Shown here one piece after another: positions 20,985 through 32,965 of a stretch of 64,000 bases of DNA; positions within the stretch are counted from its first letter, which is position 1, and every line of letters begins with the position of its first letter. Position numbers and translations under genes: made by a program. A model generated the notes under the pieces. It had not been told where the DNA came from. It saw only the letters and a list, made by a program, of their open reading frames with translations, and did not search any database. Origin of the DNA: Niveomyces insectorum RCEF 264 (taxonomy: Eukaryota > Ascomycota > Sordariomycetes > Hypocreales > Cordycipitaceae); the NCBI GenBank assembly GCA_001636815.1, contig AZHD01000017.1, positions 341,944-405,943 on the forward strand. The letters are read 5' to 3'.

Positions 20985-22227
20985 GCAAAGATATATTCTT
21001 TTATTATTTTTTTTCTCTACCCCTTAGCACAGATATCTTAATCAAACATTGCAGCTTGGAGCCTGAATTGGCTTAGAAAGCCCGTACTTAAATTCGTTTA
21101 TCTCATTGAAAGACGAAGGAGAAAGAAGCGACCGGCTCGTGCATTGGATTTACCTCTGGAATATGCTTATGGAAGTTCCCAGGCTGCGAACTTGCAATTT
21201 GGTTGCGACATGAAAGGGGCGTTTCCAAAGTACTCTGCTGTTCAGTCCCGTGGATTTTTCTGGGTTGCTGAACGTCTGATGGTCCTTGGATGGGTGTAAG
21301 GAGTCTGAACAAACACCCACGATCTTGTGACTTGTTGAGGCAATGTTTACCCATGGAGGGAGGTTTGTTATTATGGATTTAAGCTGAATCTTATGTTATC
21401 TTCAAGTTGGATTCTGTGCTTCTTCAACCAGAGCTCATATAACGGAGGGCAAGAGCGTTGTTTTTGTTCCAGACACAGCCAGCAACAACCCGAGGACAGC
21501 ACAGGCGAGGCTGTGCCGTGGTCTGCGACGCAGTGGGCCGTCCTCATCCCCCGTACTCGTGCATCTGTTGGTGCCTCTGGGTGCATTAGCGTACCTGTCT
21601 TCACAACGCCCAAGGCCGCCCTCACCCAGCCGATGGTCGAGTTCTCGCCTTGGTCGGCGTGGGTGCTAGCTGGTTCTTTGGCTTCTGGTCATGAATTCGT
21701 AGAACACGCTGTTCTAAGCCCCGTCGTGGTGTGCTCGTCAGATGGCCAAACACCAACTGAGAACCGGAAACGGGGTGGTGCCAGGCGGCTGCAACCCCCA
21801 TGCTTTAGATTCTAGCGGGAGACGACCACACTAAATCGAGAACTTTCATCATAAAAACAAGGTCGACCTACCGCGGGGGGCAGCCGATTGGACCAAGCCC
21901 GGCCGAGTTGGGAGTTGGTAGCGACGTGGAGGCGTTCCCATTTTCGGGGCAACACTGCTGTTTTAGAGGTGCGTTGGTACCGTCAAATCACTTCAAGTCG
22001 GCATCCTTCTTTATTGTAGACGGTGTCAGCCTTACTCCAACTGGAAAAGGCAGAGACTCGTTCCTTTGATTCTCTTCACCTACTTGCCGTATTCTTGCAC
22101 GCGACGTTACGCCGGCTTACCTCGTCTCATTTGACCCTTTCTACTTCCAAAGGTCCTATTTTGCGGCCTGCCACGAGAAATCCTATCCTAAAACCAAAGC
22201 TCGTCTCCTTCGAAAACAAACGGATTC
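20985..22227. other. Intergenic between tRNA-Arg and the Zn2Cys6 gene
   Basis: No supportable gene. Short frames at 21371-21625 (minus) and 21393-21815 (plus) overlap and show no motif. A CCAAT pentamer on the minus strand at 21887-21891 lies about 340 bp before the transcription-factor start and could be a CCAAT-box; this is a weak inference. Confidence 0.5.
20999..21014 (+). terminator. T-rich Pol III terminator after tRNA-Arg
   Basis: Several T runs lie 15-30 bases past the tRNA 3' end, including an uninterrupted run of eight or more T, the usual Pol III stop signal. Inferred from position. Confidence 0.6.
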
Positions 22228-24719
22228 ATGTTGCCCCAGCCGCGCAGGATATCGCGGGCCTGTGTGACCTGCAAAGCCCGGCGGATCAAGGTGTGTTTTT
22301 CTTTTCTTTTTGTTTTTCCTTTCTGGTCTTCTTTGTACCTGGGATGTCTTGTCTAACGTGCAGTGCGACGAAACACACCCGACGTGCGACCGCTGCGCCC
22401 GGTCCCGGCGCGAGTGCGTCTATGCGACCGAGTTTGACCGCGTGCACCGCGACGAGACGGGGCGGACGCAGCGACGCGTGGCCCGCGACAATGCGGGCCT
22501 ACGGCGGGGCGGGGCGACCGCTGCGGCTCGGGCGCGGGCCGCACCGCCTGTAACCGCAGCCGCAGCCGCGGCCGCAACGACAGCAGGACCGTCGTCAGCC
22601 ACCGTATCGACGCCCGCGGCAGCAGCGCTGACAGCACCCGCAGCACAATCCGGACCGAGTGTTGACCCGCGCGCGACGATCCCGCCCGCCCCGCACAGCC
22701 AACACGTCGCCGCGCTCTTGTTGGCCGCCGCCGGCACCGAGACGACCACCTTTTTTGTCTCGGGGCAGGAGGTCGACGAGGAGATCGCGTCGGCCGCCGC
22801 GCTCGGGTTCCGGCCGCTGTGGCGCGGCAGCCCCCGACGGGGGATGACAGGCGCGTACGGTGCGTATGCCGGTCAGGCACCCGGCCCACCACCCACGGCG
22901 GACCGCGGCGCGACCGACGTTGCTGCTGCTGCCACCGCCTCGTCCGTTGCCCCGGCTGCCCCACCCACGACGCCGATCGGCGACCTGGCGCTGTGCTACT
23001 TTGCGGCCAACTTCATGTTGGTGCCGCGCACGGAGACGGCGGGCGGCTTCTTCGAGTACATTACGCCCGTCCTGCACGACCAGCCACGCACGAGCGCGCT
23101 GCAGTACGCGCTGCGGGCGTGCGCGTTTGCGGCGCTGGGCAACCGCTGGGCGAGCGACACGGTCGACGTCCACGCGATCGGCATCAGCCAGTACACGGCC
23201 GCGCTGGCCAAGACGACCAACGACCTGCGGGATCCGCAGGCGAGCAAGGCCGACGCGACGCTGGCGACCGTGCTGCTGCTGGGGTTGTTTGAGGTGGGTG
23301 TCGGGGAGAAGGGAGGGAAAGCAAAGCAAGGCCAGCTCGATACGGGCAAAAGACTAATTCGCATACTACCCAGAACATCACGGCCAAAAAGGAACTCGTG
23401 GCGTGGCGCTCGCACATCGAAGGCGCCGTGCAGATCGTGCAGAAGCGCGGGACGCGGAAGCTCCGCACGCGCAGCGAACAGCTCCTGTTCAACTCGGTCC
23501 GTCTGCAGCTGGTAGGTGTATTGTCTCCCCACTCTTCTTCGTTGTGTTCGCAAACTCACTGTCAGATCGCCCACTCCATGTCGGCCAATACGCCGCCACA
23601 AATGAGCGTCAACTGGTGGCTCGGCGAGTCCGTGATCGACTCGGCGTCGGTGCGCTGCCAGCGTTTCGCGCTCGAGGTCAGCCAGCTGCGCATGGAGCTC
23701 AACCGCCAGGTGTACGCCTACGCCGCCAGCGCGGCCGCCGTGCGTGCAGCCGCCGCAGCAAGGACGGCAACAGCAACAGCAACAGCCACAGCAACAGTAG
23801 ACGGAGCCGCGCCTGCGCCGAACGACACCGTCATCGACAAGGCCAAGGCCGTCTTCCGCACGTTCCTCCTGCGCGTCGCCGCCATCGACAACGAAATGGC
23901 CGCCTGGATGCCCAGCATGCCCACGGCGTACAAGTACCACACCGTAGCGATTGCGGGACCCGTGCCCGACGGCGACTACGAGCGCGCCGAGGCGTTTCCC
24001 GGCCGCATCGACGCCTACCCGGACCTGGCCGTCGCCAACGTCTGGATCATCGCACGCATCTGCCGCCTCGTGCTCTCGTCATTTATGGTCCGCTGCCTGG
24101 CGCTGCTGGCGGCCGACGTGGTGGCGCCCGGCGCCGCGACCCGCCAAAACAACGACTACCTCGCGAGCCCCGAGTACGCGGCCGCGCTGCGGCAGTGCAA
24201 CGCCGTCATCGCCGACCTGCTTGCGGCGGTGCCCTACTTTTTGGGATCCCAGCCGACGTTTCAGGCCGGCGTGTACAACAAGACCGACAACCCACAGAGT
24301 GGGCACATCGCCCCCGCCATGTCCGGCTTCGCCTGCGGCGACGACCACGGCCAGGGCGGCGTGCCCAAGGCGCTGGCCGGCCTGCTGTTGATCTGGCCGC
24401 TGGCGGCCGCGTTCACGCACGACGCCGCCACCGAGGCGCAGCGGGCCTACATGAGCGGCCGGCTGCGGTACATCGGCAACGTGTTGGGGCTGCGGTATGC
24501 GCTGGTGTGTGCAGCGGTGAGTGACCTTGTTTTTTGGTTTTTTTCTGATTCCCTTTGTTTTCACCACATCTTGGTTTCCCGCGTCTTTTTCCCAGCTGAC
24601 CCGACAAGACACCCTTTCGCTACCCGATCAACATGATCCAGCGAGACTGGGCTATCGTGACCGGCAGACTGTCGGCAGCTTCTGCCGCTGCTTTTAGAGG
24701 GGCTACGAGAGCTGGCTGA
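22228..24719 (+). CDS. Zn2Cys6 fungal transcription factor
   Basis: Five exons (22228-22290, 22364-23293, 23374-23511, 23566-24516, 24609-24719) predict 730 aa. The binuclear zinc cluster is at the extreme N-terminus: CVTCKARRIK ends exon 1 and CDETHPTCDRC plus RRECVY open exon 2, giving C12, C15, C22, C29, C32, C39 with an intron before the third Cys. An Ala/Pro-rich linker follows, then a fungal-specific regulatory domain with FFEYITPVLHDQPRTSALQY, ATVLLLGLFENITAKKELVA and SVNWWLGESVIDSASVRCQR. The last exon was chosen at the AG after GACAAG because it sits ten bases after a CTGAC branch and yields TPFRYPINMIQRDWAIVTGR, typical of the end of this family; the nearer CAG gives an unrelated tail. 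It is probably a nuclear regulator of carbon or secondary metabolism; targets are unknown. Confidence 0.9.
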
Positions 24720-25636
24720 GCGGAAGCGTCGACGAGGGCGCAGTGGGAGACGGACTACGGGCGACGAGGGACGAGACAGGAGCCCGTTCACTGTTGGCGC
24801 CAGGGGAGACAAGACAAAAGGAAACAACTGTATCGTATCTACAGCATTACTCTTTGAGCGGTTTAATTATGAGAGAGAGAGCCGGCCTGATGAGCACCTC
24901 TAATGAAGGAAGAGAAAGGCTGCATCGCATGAGACACAATCTCGCGATACTGACCATAACGGTAACACGCGTTGCTTGACCGGCCGACAAATTATAAAAC
25001 TTTGCCTGCGTAAAAGAAAATAAAAACCCAACCGATTTGGCCTCGGTCAGCCCCGTCAAACCAGCGTCCATGCCGCCACCTTGTCGGCCACCCGCGCGAC
25101 CGCACGCCAAACGCCATATCAGCCTCATATTCGCATGCATTGGCTAGCCTGACCGGTTTGTGTGTGTTCCCCTATTATTGGCCCTGGCCCCGCATCGACC
25201 TAGAGTTAGGAAGGACGCTGTTAGTGCCCTCCATCCGCCCTATTGCGAACAGCCTGAACCGTGCGTCACAAGATGCCCGTTCCGATTTATTAGCCTCCGC
25301 TTTTTCGCCCTTTTATTCTTATGTTTGCTGCGCGGTATTTTGCGATCCTTACTCGCGCAAACGCACAAGACACCACGCAACACGCACGCACGGCGCATTT
25401 ATCCAACGCCAGCCGTGGTCAGCGACGGGGGGCCCTCGTGAAAGAACCGACAAACGCATCTCGTGGGACGCGGACTCCGGAGGAACGCCAACGGATTCAC
25501 GGCGTCTCCGAAAGTCGATCGTCGCCATCGGGTTTCTTCCCTTGTCTCTGAGAATGCGCCGGATGATCTTTCTGTACAGAAACCACCGCCCTGCGTTGTA
25601 CATAACGTCACCCACTGGAAACACACCTCCCCGACG
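24720..25636. other. Intergenic before the ankyrin gene
   Basis: No gene seen. The ankyrin frame extends upstream to 25463 but begins at a GTG there; the first in-frame ATG is at 25637. Confidence 0.6.
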
Positions 25637-28600
25637 ATGCCCGTCCTGGCCAGCCTGCACCCCCGGCCGTACCCCGACGGCGCCCGGGACCGCGGGCCGG
25701 CCGCCGCCGGCCTTGGAGGCGTCGGGCCGAAGCCGCCGCCGAATGACGCTCGTGCGCGCAGTCTCTCGCCCGGAGCCACCGCGGTCGCCCGCACTGGCGA
25801 AACGTTTCCCATGTACCGCGCGCGCACGATGATGCCCGTCACGCTCGGCGAGCCCGCGGAGCGACTCGAACGCACGAACCGCCACCTGCGCGACCTGATC
25901 CGCCAGCACGAGACCGCCTGGGTCGCGCTCAAGTTGCTGTACAATAGCGTGTGCATCCTTCAGAAGCTGGTCGGATGCCTGCACGACATGTTCCTCTACG
26001 CGCCGCAGGTCGCCGACGTCGCCGGCCGCGTCCATGCCTCCGACCCGGTGTCTCTGTTGTCGCCGTCGTTGTCGCCGTCGCCGTCGTCCACGCCGCAGCG
26101 ACCGGAACCCACCGTCGCGAGCGAGCAGCTGTCGCCGTTGGCGTGGTGCCACCGCGTGCTGCCCCGGCTGGAGAAGCTCATGCCGGACTTCCGCTTCGAC
26201 CTGGCCGACCTCGAGAACGCCTGCCGCGCCGCGGTGCACCGCCGTCCGTCCAAGTTGCTGCACAACACCCCCCCTGGCGCACAGGTGCAATGGGCGGACC
26301 CATTCATCCATACCATGGTGCGAAAGATGGCCGCCTACCAGCGCACGCTGGAGAGCCACATGGCATCCTGCAAATAGTGCGTAGGGCTGTTCTTTTGAAT
26401 GGCCATGTCTTGTTGTTTTTCGTCATGTACTGTACTGCTGAAACCCGTGGCTAATACAATGGCAGCATCCACATGGTTTCGTTGCAATCGCTCTACGACG
26501 GCAGCAGCCCCGGCCACGGCGGCACCCACGGCGCCGACGACGAGGGCGACGATATCGACCACCGCGACGGCGCCAATAGCGACGCGGAGAACGAGACGAC
26601 AACGCACCTGCCGGGGCAGCCGGCGTTTTACAATTTCTGGAGCGGACTGGGGCTGGCGGACATGCGAAAAAAGAGCCAGGCAGCCGCGCGACGAAAGGGC
26701 AAAAAGCCCGTGTCTCAACTGGCAACGGCCAAGACGGGCGAGAAGCCGCACACGAAGACGAAGAAGCCAACGAAAGAGACACCTTACCAAAAGCACCAGA
26801 AGCAACTGCAACTGCAACAGCAACAGCAGCCGGTCGCCAGCAAGGCGGACCTCGTCGCCGCGATCACCCGCAAGGACTACCTCACCGTCGTCACCCTGCT
26901 CATGTCCGACATGCAGCTCAACGAGCCCATGGCCGACGGCTCCTACGTTCTGGCGCACGCCGTCAGCGACAACAACGCCGCGCTCGTGTCCGTGCTCGCC
27001 GTCTGCGGCGCCGACCCCAACGTCGCCCAGCCCCCGCACAGCACCACGCCGCTGCACCTCGCCGCGGCCGGCGGCCTGCTCGCGCCCGCGCTACTGCTCC
27101 TAGAGCTCGGCGCGCGCGTCGTCACCCCGCTCAGCTACGCCCTGCTGCACCCCAAACGGCCCGTGCCCCCGCGCGAGCTGCTGACCACGCTGCTGACCTA
27201 CGGCGCCTGCGCCACCGCGTCGGGCGGCGCCCGCCTGCTGCCCCTCACCGAGGCCATACTGCAGTGCGACGCTGCGCGGCTGAGTCCCGCGCTGCTCGCG
27301 GGTCCGAGCACGGGCACCGGCCCAAACACAATCGGCCCGGACCCGGGTTCCGCAGCGCTGGCTCCGGTCGATGCGCCCACGCACGTCGCCACGGGCACCG
27401 GCCCCGTCCTGCTGCGTCCGCTGTACGCCGCCATCCTCGTGGGCGACAACCTGGCCGTCAACAAGCTTCTGCAGGCCGGCGCCGACGTCCACCACGCCAC
27501 CCACCTGTTCGGCAAGACCATCTCGTACCTGGGCCTGGCCGTGCTCGCCGAGTCTCCGTCCGTCGTCGCCCGCCTGCTGCTGGCCGGTGCCGACCCCAAC
27601 GCCGCCAATCCGCACGGCCGCACACCGCTGCACCTGGCCGCCGCGTCGCCGCACTGCGACCTTGAGGTGACCCGGCTGCTGCTGCGCCACGGCGCCGACG
27701 TGCACGCCACCACGTACGAACGCCGCAGCCAGGCGCTGCACATGGCCGTGCGCGTGGGCCGCAGCGACGTGGTCGACGCCCTGCTCACGTCGGGCGCCTC
27801 CGTCAATCAGCCGCAGCGCAGCGGCGTGACGCCCGTCATGCTGGCCGCCTACCACCAGAACAAGATCATGGTGCGGATGCTGGCGAGCCGCGGCGCCGAC
27901 CTGCAGTACGCGACGCCCGTCTACGGCGAGACGGCCATGCACACGGCCTGCCGCACAGGCAACGTGGGCATTGCGGCGTATTTGCACGACCAGGGTGTGC
28001 CCGTCAACGCGACTGGGTCGGCTGCGGCACCAGCGGCACCAGCGGCAACAGCGGCAGCGACGACGACCTCGTCCACGTCTGATGGCGGCAGCCGCGCCGA
28101 CGCGGACACCGGCGGCTACGCGCCGCTCCACGTGGCCGCGGCGCGCGGCAACCTCGAAATGGTCCGCTGGCTGCTGGGGCACGGCGCCGACCCCCACGCG
28201 CGGATCGGCCGTGCAGCAGCCCGCACGTGTTTGGGCAACAAGGACAAGCACCTGAACTTCGGTAAGGGCACACCGGCCGAGGTGGCGCGGGCTTTTGGCC
28301 ATGAGCGGACCGCCTCGCTGCTCGAGGACACGCTCCTCCGGGAGGAGTTGGCGGCGCTGTCGGGAGTCACACCGCCTGCAAAACAAACGGTGTCTTCGTC
28401 GCCGGCGCCGTCGTTGCCGTCGTCGTCCTCTTCCTCCTCGATCTCGGGTGCCCCTGTGTCCGTGGCACCTCCACACCAAACAGACAGCGTGCAGCTGGGA
28501 CTGCCGCCGCTGCCGCCATCGCTGTCGCCGCCGCCGTTCTTCCCCGCGACGAGCACGGCCAACTACGTTGACTGGCCGTTCCCGCACAGCAAGTGGGCCC

Positions 28601-28656
28601 TGGACACCTACGATACCCTAGACGACGGGGACGGGCTTGACGACGATCCTTCATAA
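25637..28656 (+). CDS. Large ankyrin-repeat protein
   Basis: Two exons, 25637-26376 and 26466-28656, predict 976 aa; the 89-nt intron is GTGCGT to GGCAG and rebuilds a Tyr codon. An N-terminal region (residues 1-245) has a helical block around HLRDLIRQHETAWVALKLLY and MPDFRFDLADLENACRAAVH but no family I recognise. Residues about 250-370 are acidic then Lys/Gln-rich. Ankyrin repeats follow at about 370-505 and 565-770, with a final pair near 800-870; typical cores are STTPLHLAAAGG, GADPNAANPHGRTPLHLAAA and GGYAPLHVAAARGNLEMVRW. A Ser/Pro-rich region precedes an acidic C-terminus. Ankyrin arrays bind partner proteins, so a scaffold or regulatory role is inferred, with no enzyme domain seen. 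The donor creates a TAG across the exon-intron border, so an unspliced transcript would stop at once. Confidence 0.85.
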
Positions 28657-29113
28657 AGAGTTATGACCAAACACATGATGCGAAATGATGATACAAAATG
28701 CAAGATCTTGATGGCAATATTTACGACGGTTGCTGTTTTTGCGGTCAGTTTTTTTCTGGCGAGTGTACGTGTGCAAGTGTGAAACGACTTTTTCTGTGAT
28801 ACTTTAGCAAGCGCTTTCTTTTAAAGATGCTTCTGCCTTTCTAGTATTCTATTCCAAAATGTCAATCGGTATCACGAATACTTGTTGCTGTAGACAGGCA
28901 GTTGAGCGTGAAGCACTGTAGATCCCCTGAAGCCGACGCGTTATTGAATGTTCTGATGACTAAGATTTGTACAAGGCTGCGGCGCTAAAAAAGAAAAAAA
29001 AAAGGGAAGAAAAAAAACAAGTTCAACGCCACTACACAGCAGCCCAGAGCGACCACGCACGATTACACTGCCAGTAACCAGCTAGCAATGCGACTGCTTT
29101 CCGCCTTGCTACC
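28657..29113. other. Intergenic between ankyrin gene and PUS1
   Basis: AT-richer than the flanking exons, with an A-rich run near 28987-29020. No gene seen. Confidence 0.6.
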
Positions 29114-31601
29114 ATGGCTACGGACGACTCCAATTCGGCCCTTGCAAGCACCGCGAACAACACAGCTGGCGTCCCAACTGCAGCCGCACCGGCCGGCGCC
29201 TTGCCCGCGACGACGACCACCGCCACTGCCATTGCGGATGCGACCAGCAGAAGCACGGATGCTGAGCACGGCGAGCGAGGCGCAGACGAGTACGCAAAGC
29301 GAAGGCGACAGTGAGTTTTATTTTTGATTTTCCCGTGCACACTGTTCGGTGTCGTTCAGCGCGACCTGTCGGATAACTAATGTCAAAGTGCGTAGACAAG
29401 GCAGCGAGACGGTGAGCAACCCCGATGCCGGACACAACAAACGGCAACGAGTTGCGGGCGAAGACAGACGCGGAAGCGGCCGGCGCGGTGGCAGGGGAGC
29501 CAAAGGCGCAGGCGACCGCCGCGACTGGCGCGACAACCGACCGACCAAACGACGCCGGGCGGGCGGCGGTCGCAACGCCGAGGCAGACGGCGAGGGGCGG
29601 CCAATACATCGGAGGGACGGCGCCGGCGCCGACGTCGTCGCCTCTGCTGATGCCGCCGGTGACGCCGGTGACGCTGCCGACAACCGTCCGTCGCGAATGT
29701 GCATCCCTTTTAGCGCCGAGGAGATCGCCGCCGAGACCCGCCGCCCCAAGCGCAAGGTTGCTGTCCTCATCGGCTACGCCGGCACGGGATACCGCGGCAT
29801 GCAGATCAACCACGACGAGAAAACGATCGAGGGCGATCTGTTTGCTGCGTTTGTCGCTGCCGGCGCCATTGCCAAAGCCAACGCCGACGACCCGAAAAAA
29901 TCGAGCCTCGTGCGCTGCGCCCGCACCGACAAAGGCGTGCACGCCGCCGGCAACGTGGTGTCGCTCAAGCTGATTGTGGGCGACGAGGAGGTGGCGGCCA
30001 CCGCAGACAACAACCCAGGGAAAACGAGCACCGCCACCGAGACCGCCGACAGCGCCGACACGTACGTCAGCCCCACCGTCGTCGAGCGCATCAACGCGCA
30101 CCTCCCCCCGCAGATCCGCGTCTGGGGCATCCAACGCACCGTCAATAGCTTCAGCTGCTACCAGGCGTGCGACTCGCGCTGGTACGAGTACCTGCTGCCG
30201 AGCTACGCGCTGCTGCCGCCGCACCCGGCGAGCTTCCTGGGGCGGACCATGGAAACGACGGCGCGGCAGGCCGACGAGGCGGCGGCCGCGGGTACCAAGG
30301 AGGGCGACGAGCCGGCGCGCGTCGAGAGCGTATACGAGGGCATGCGGACGCGCCTGGCGGACGTCGCAGATTTTTGGGCCGCCGTCGAGCGGGACGTGGT
30401 GGCGCCCATTCTGGACGCGTTGGAGCCGGACGTGCGCGCAAGCGTGGTCGCCCAGCTTCACAGCACCGAGGAGGGCCGCTCGGTAGGGCGACGCAACCTG
30501 GAAGAATTGGAGCTGCCGCAGGTAGTCAAGGCTACACCCGAGGCAGGTGCACGGGGCGGAAGCGAGCCCACGGGGACAGAGGATACGGGCACGGTGGCCA
30601 CTGAAGCCGAGGCCCAGCAACAGGTAGAGGTAGCAAAAGGGGTAGTGGGCGGTGCCACAGAAACCGGAGGTGCAGCAAACGGTGCGGCTACGAGCAATGC
30701 GGCCGTGCCGACGGAAACAGCGGTTGATGCAGCCGGCACGGCCACCAACCCGGCGCCGGCCACCGGCCACAAGGCGGCCGTCGAGCAGGCACTGCGCGAC
30801 ATCAAGGCCGCCTACGTTGCGGCCAAGCGGCGCTACCGCGTGACCCCGGCGCGCCGGCAGCGCCTGCAGGACGCGCTCGCGCAGTTTGTCGGTACGCACA
30901 ACTTTCACAACTACACCGTGCAAAAGACGTACCGGGACGCGTCCGCCCAGCGCCACATCAAGTCGTTTGTCATCGATCCGGAGCCCATTCTCATCCACGG
31001 CACCACCGAGTGGCTCTCGCTGCGCGTGCACGGCCAGAGCTTCATGATGCACCAGATCCGCAAGATGGTTGCCATGGCCGTGTTGGTCGCGCGCTGCGGC
31101 ACGGACCCGGTCGCGACGCTGGCGCAGAGTTTTGGCCCCCGGCGCATCAGCATCCCGCGCGCGCCCGGCTTCGCGCTGCTGCTGGAGCGGCCCGTGTTTG
31201 ACAGCTACAACGCGCGGGCGCAGGCACAGTTCCAAAAGGCACCGCTTGACTTTGGCCGCTACGAGAAGGAGCTGCGTGCGTTCAAGGACCGCGAGATCTA
31301 CGCGCGCATGTGGGATGTGGAAGAGAGCCAGAACGTGTAGGTTTTTTTTATTTCCCGGGTTCCTTTGTTTCTTTTCGCGACCATGCTGCCAGCTGCTGAC
31401 ATCTACGGATACGGATGAATTAGGTTCCATGCGTTCTTCCACCAATTGGACAACTTCCGCACGAGCTACTACCTGTGGGCGATCCCTGGCGGTTTCGATA
31501 CGGCGTTTGAGCGCATAGGACGTGACGAGGGCGGCATCGTCGGTCTCATTGACAACGACCCAGACGAGGACGCAGAGAATCCGGACGAGGGCGACGGCTG
31601 A
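29114..31601 (+). CDS. PUS1: tRNA pseudouridine synthase Pus1 (TruA family)
   Basis: Three exons (29114-29310, 29396-31336, 31424-31601) predict 771 aa with introns of 85 and 87 nt. The TruA fold starts at RRPKRKVAVLIGYAGTGYRG. The catalytic Asp is in LVRCARTDKGVHAAGNVVSL (D244). Further blocks are HLPPQIRVWGIQRTVNSFSC, FVGTHNFHNYTVQKTYRDAS, SLRVHGQSFMMHQIRKMVAM and FGPRRISIPRAPGFALLLE. The third exon supplies the expected end NVFHAFFHQLDNFRTSYYLW. Pus1 isomerises uridines in nuclear and mitochondrial tRNAs and in some snRNA and mRNA. A roughly 100-residue Ala/Thr/Glu-rich insert (about 431-531) separates the two halves of the fold, and the N-terminus is Arg/Lys-rich. A second in-phase acceptor at 29358-29359 would add 12 residues. 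The gene converges on MED22. Confidence 0.95.
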
Positions 31602-31853
31602 TTGACAATTGTGGGGGTTCATCAGGGCGATTTTCTGGAAAGAAATAGAAAGGCATCTTGCCATTTATCGTTAAAATATACCAACAGGCCGTAGAAGCCA
31701 TGTGGGAAAAACGCCATAACGCCTGGTTTTTCAACATATAGGCTTCAATGTACAGAAAGGACTCCAGTTCGCCCTCTGGTTCGCAATCCACACAGCCTTG
31801 CCACGTGTAGATGACCTCGTCATCAATGCTTTCGAAATCAGGCACCCAAACAC

Positions 31854-32696
31854 CTAGGTCTGATTTAATTGCGCTGTTGCTGTTGCGTTTGTGCCTGTAT
31901 TCGTACCTCCTCCCGCTGTTGCTGCCACTCCGGGCCCAGCTTCCGCGCCACCCGCGATCGTCTGTGCCGCCGTAGTGCTACCCAGAGGTGGCTGTACACC
32001 CCCTTCTGGCCCGGTCGGTGCCGTTGCTGTAGCCGTCCCCGTAGTTGCTGCTGCTGTTGTGACCGCGGACGGTGCCGGCGCCGAAGGTGCCCCTGTTGCT
32101 GGAGCTGCGGTCGACGGTGGTGCTGGTGGTGGCGGCCCCCCCGTCGCCGTCAACCGGTATGTACCGTGCGGGCCCAGCAATCGCTGCCGCGCCTGTGCCC
32201 TCTGGCCATCCAGCAGGCCCGCCACAGGGACCACAGCGTCGCGTATGCGCGTCTCCGCCTCGGCGTCGCCTTCGCCGGGCTTGCGCAGGGGGCCGATAAC
32301 CCACAGTTCGCGGATGCGGCGCGTCAGCGTCAGCATGTCCTCGGCGGTTTTTATCTGTCCCGACCAGAAACCGTCAGCTGTAGTTCGCCCCCTAAGGATC
32401 TAGTCTTCTTCGTCCCTGTGGAACAAAACACACCAATCCTGCCGCCTCGGTTTCCATGCGCAGGCGGTTTGCGGCCGCCTCGCCGACGGTGGAGCGGTTG
32501 GACACGCGGACGGTCGCGGCGAGGGCGACCGCGCGAAAGTGTTGAATGGCGTCGGCAACGAGCTTGGCTTCGTGGTCTGCGGCATTGGTTAGCAATGGGA
32601 GACGCAACAAGAGCAAGACACTCGCTTTCGCTTCGGATCGCCATCCGCACCGAGAAGGTTGGTGACCTCGCCGGGCAGGGCCGGGTTGGGGTCCAT
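31854..32696 (-). CDS. MED22: Mediator complex subunit 22 (Srb6/Surf5 family)
   Basis: Three exons (32696-32651, 32576-32434, 32354-31854) predict 229 aa; the introns are 74 and 79 nt. The assembled N-terminal half follows the MED22 helical pattern: MDPNPALPGEVTNLLDHEAK, ADAIQHFRAVALAATVRVSN, ANRLRMETEAAGLIKTAEDM and LTLTRRIRELWVIGPLR. MED22 is a head-module subunit of Mediator, which links activators to RNA polymerase II in the nucleus. The first intron uses a weak donor (GTGCGG) but has a clear GCTAAC branch and restores the expected helix. The C-terminal half is a Pro/Ala/Thr/Gly-rich tail absent from the small yeast protein. It converges on PUS1 with 252 bp between stop codons. Confidence 0.85.
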
Positions 32697-32965
32697 GGCT
32701 GGTTTGGTCGGTGCTCCCGTTCAACTGGAATTTTGATAGAGTCCGCAGTTCAACAAGTATAGACGGTCTTCACATGGTGTTCGGCGTGGGCGCGATCCGA
32801 GTACGTGCCGTCAGAGTCGCTGCGAAGAGAGCTTAGAGCTTTGCAGAAGCTCTGGAGAATTCCCAGTTGGCTGGCATTATGTCAGGGCAACCCCACCGTT
32901 GTGGCATACACGTGATAGAGACCTGGCTTTAGAAGACATTATAGCACTGTTCGGATCATCAAATG

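Noticed and set aside
24596..24697. Alternative last exon of the Zn2Cys6 gene starting after CCCAG
   Set aside because: It keeps frame but yields an unfamiliar tail; the acceptor 13 bases later follows a CTGAC branch and gives the family-like end.
27100..28587. 495-codon open frame on the minus strand
   Set aside because: Antisense to the ankyrin repeats; composition (Arg/Val/His-rich) is that of a shadow frame.
29118..31664. 848-codon open frame on the minus strand
   Set aside because: It is antisense to PUS1, whose catalytic motifs and splice sites are clear. Long antisense frames are expected in GC-rich coding DNA.
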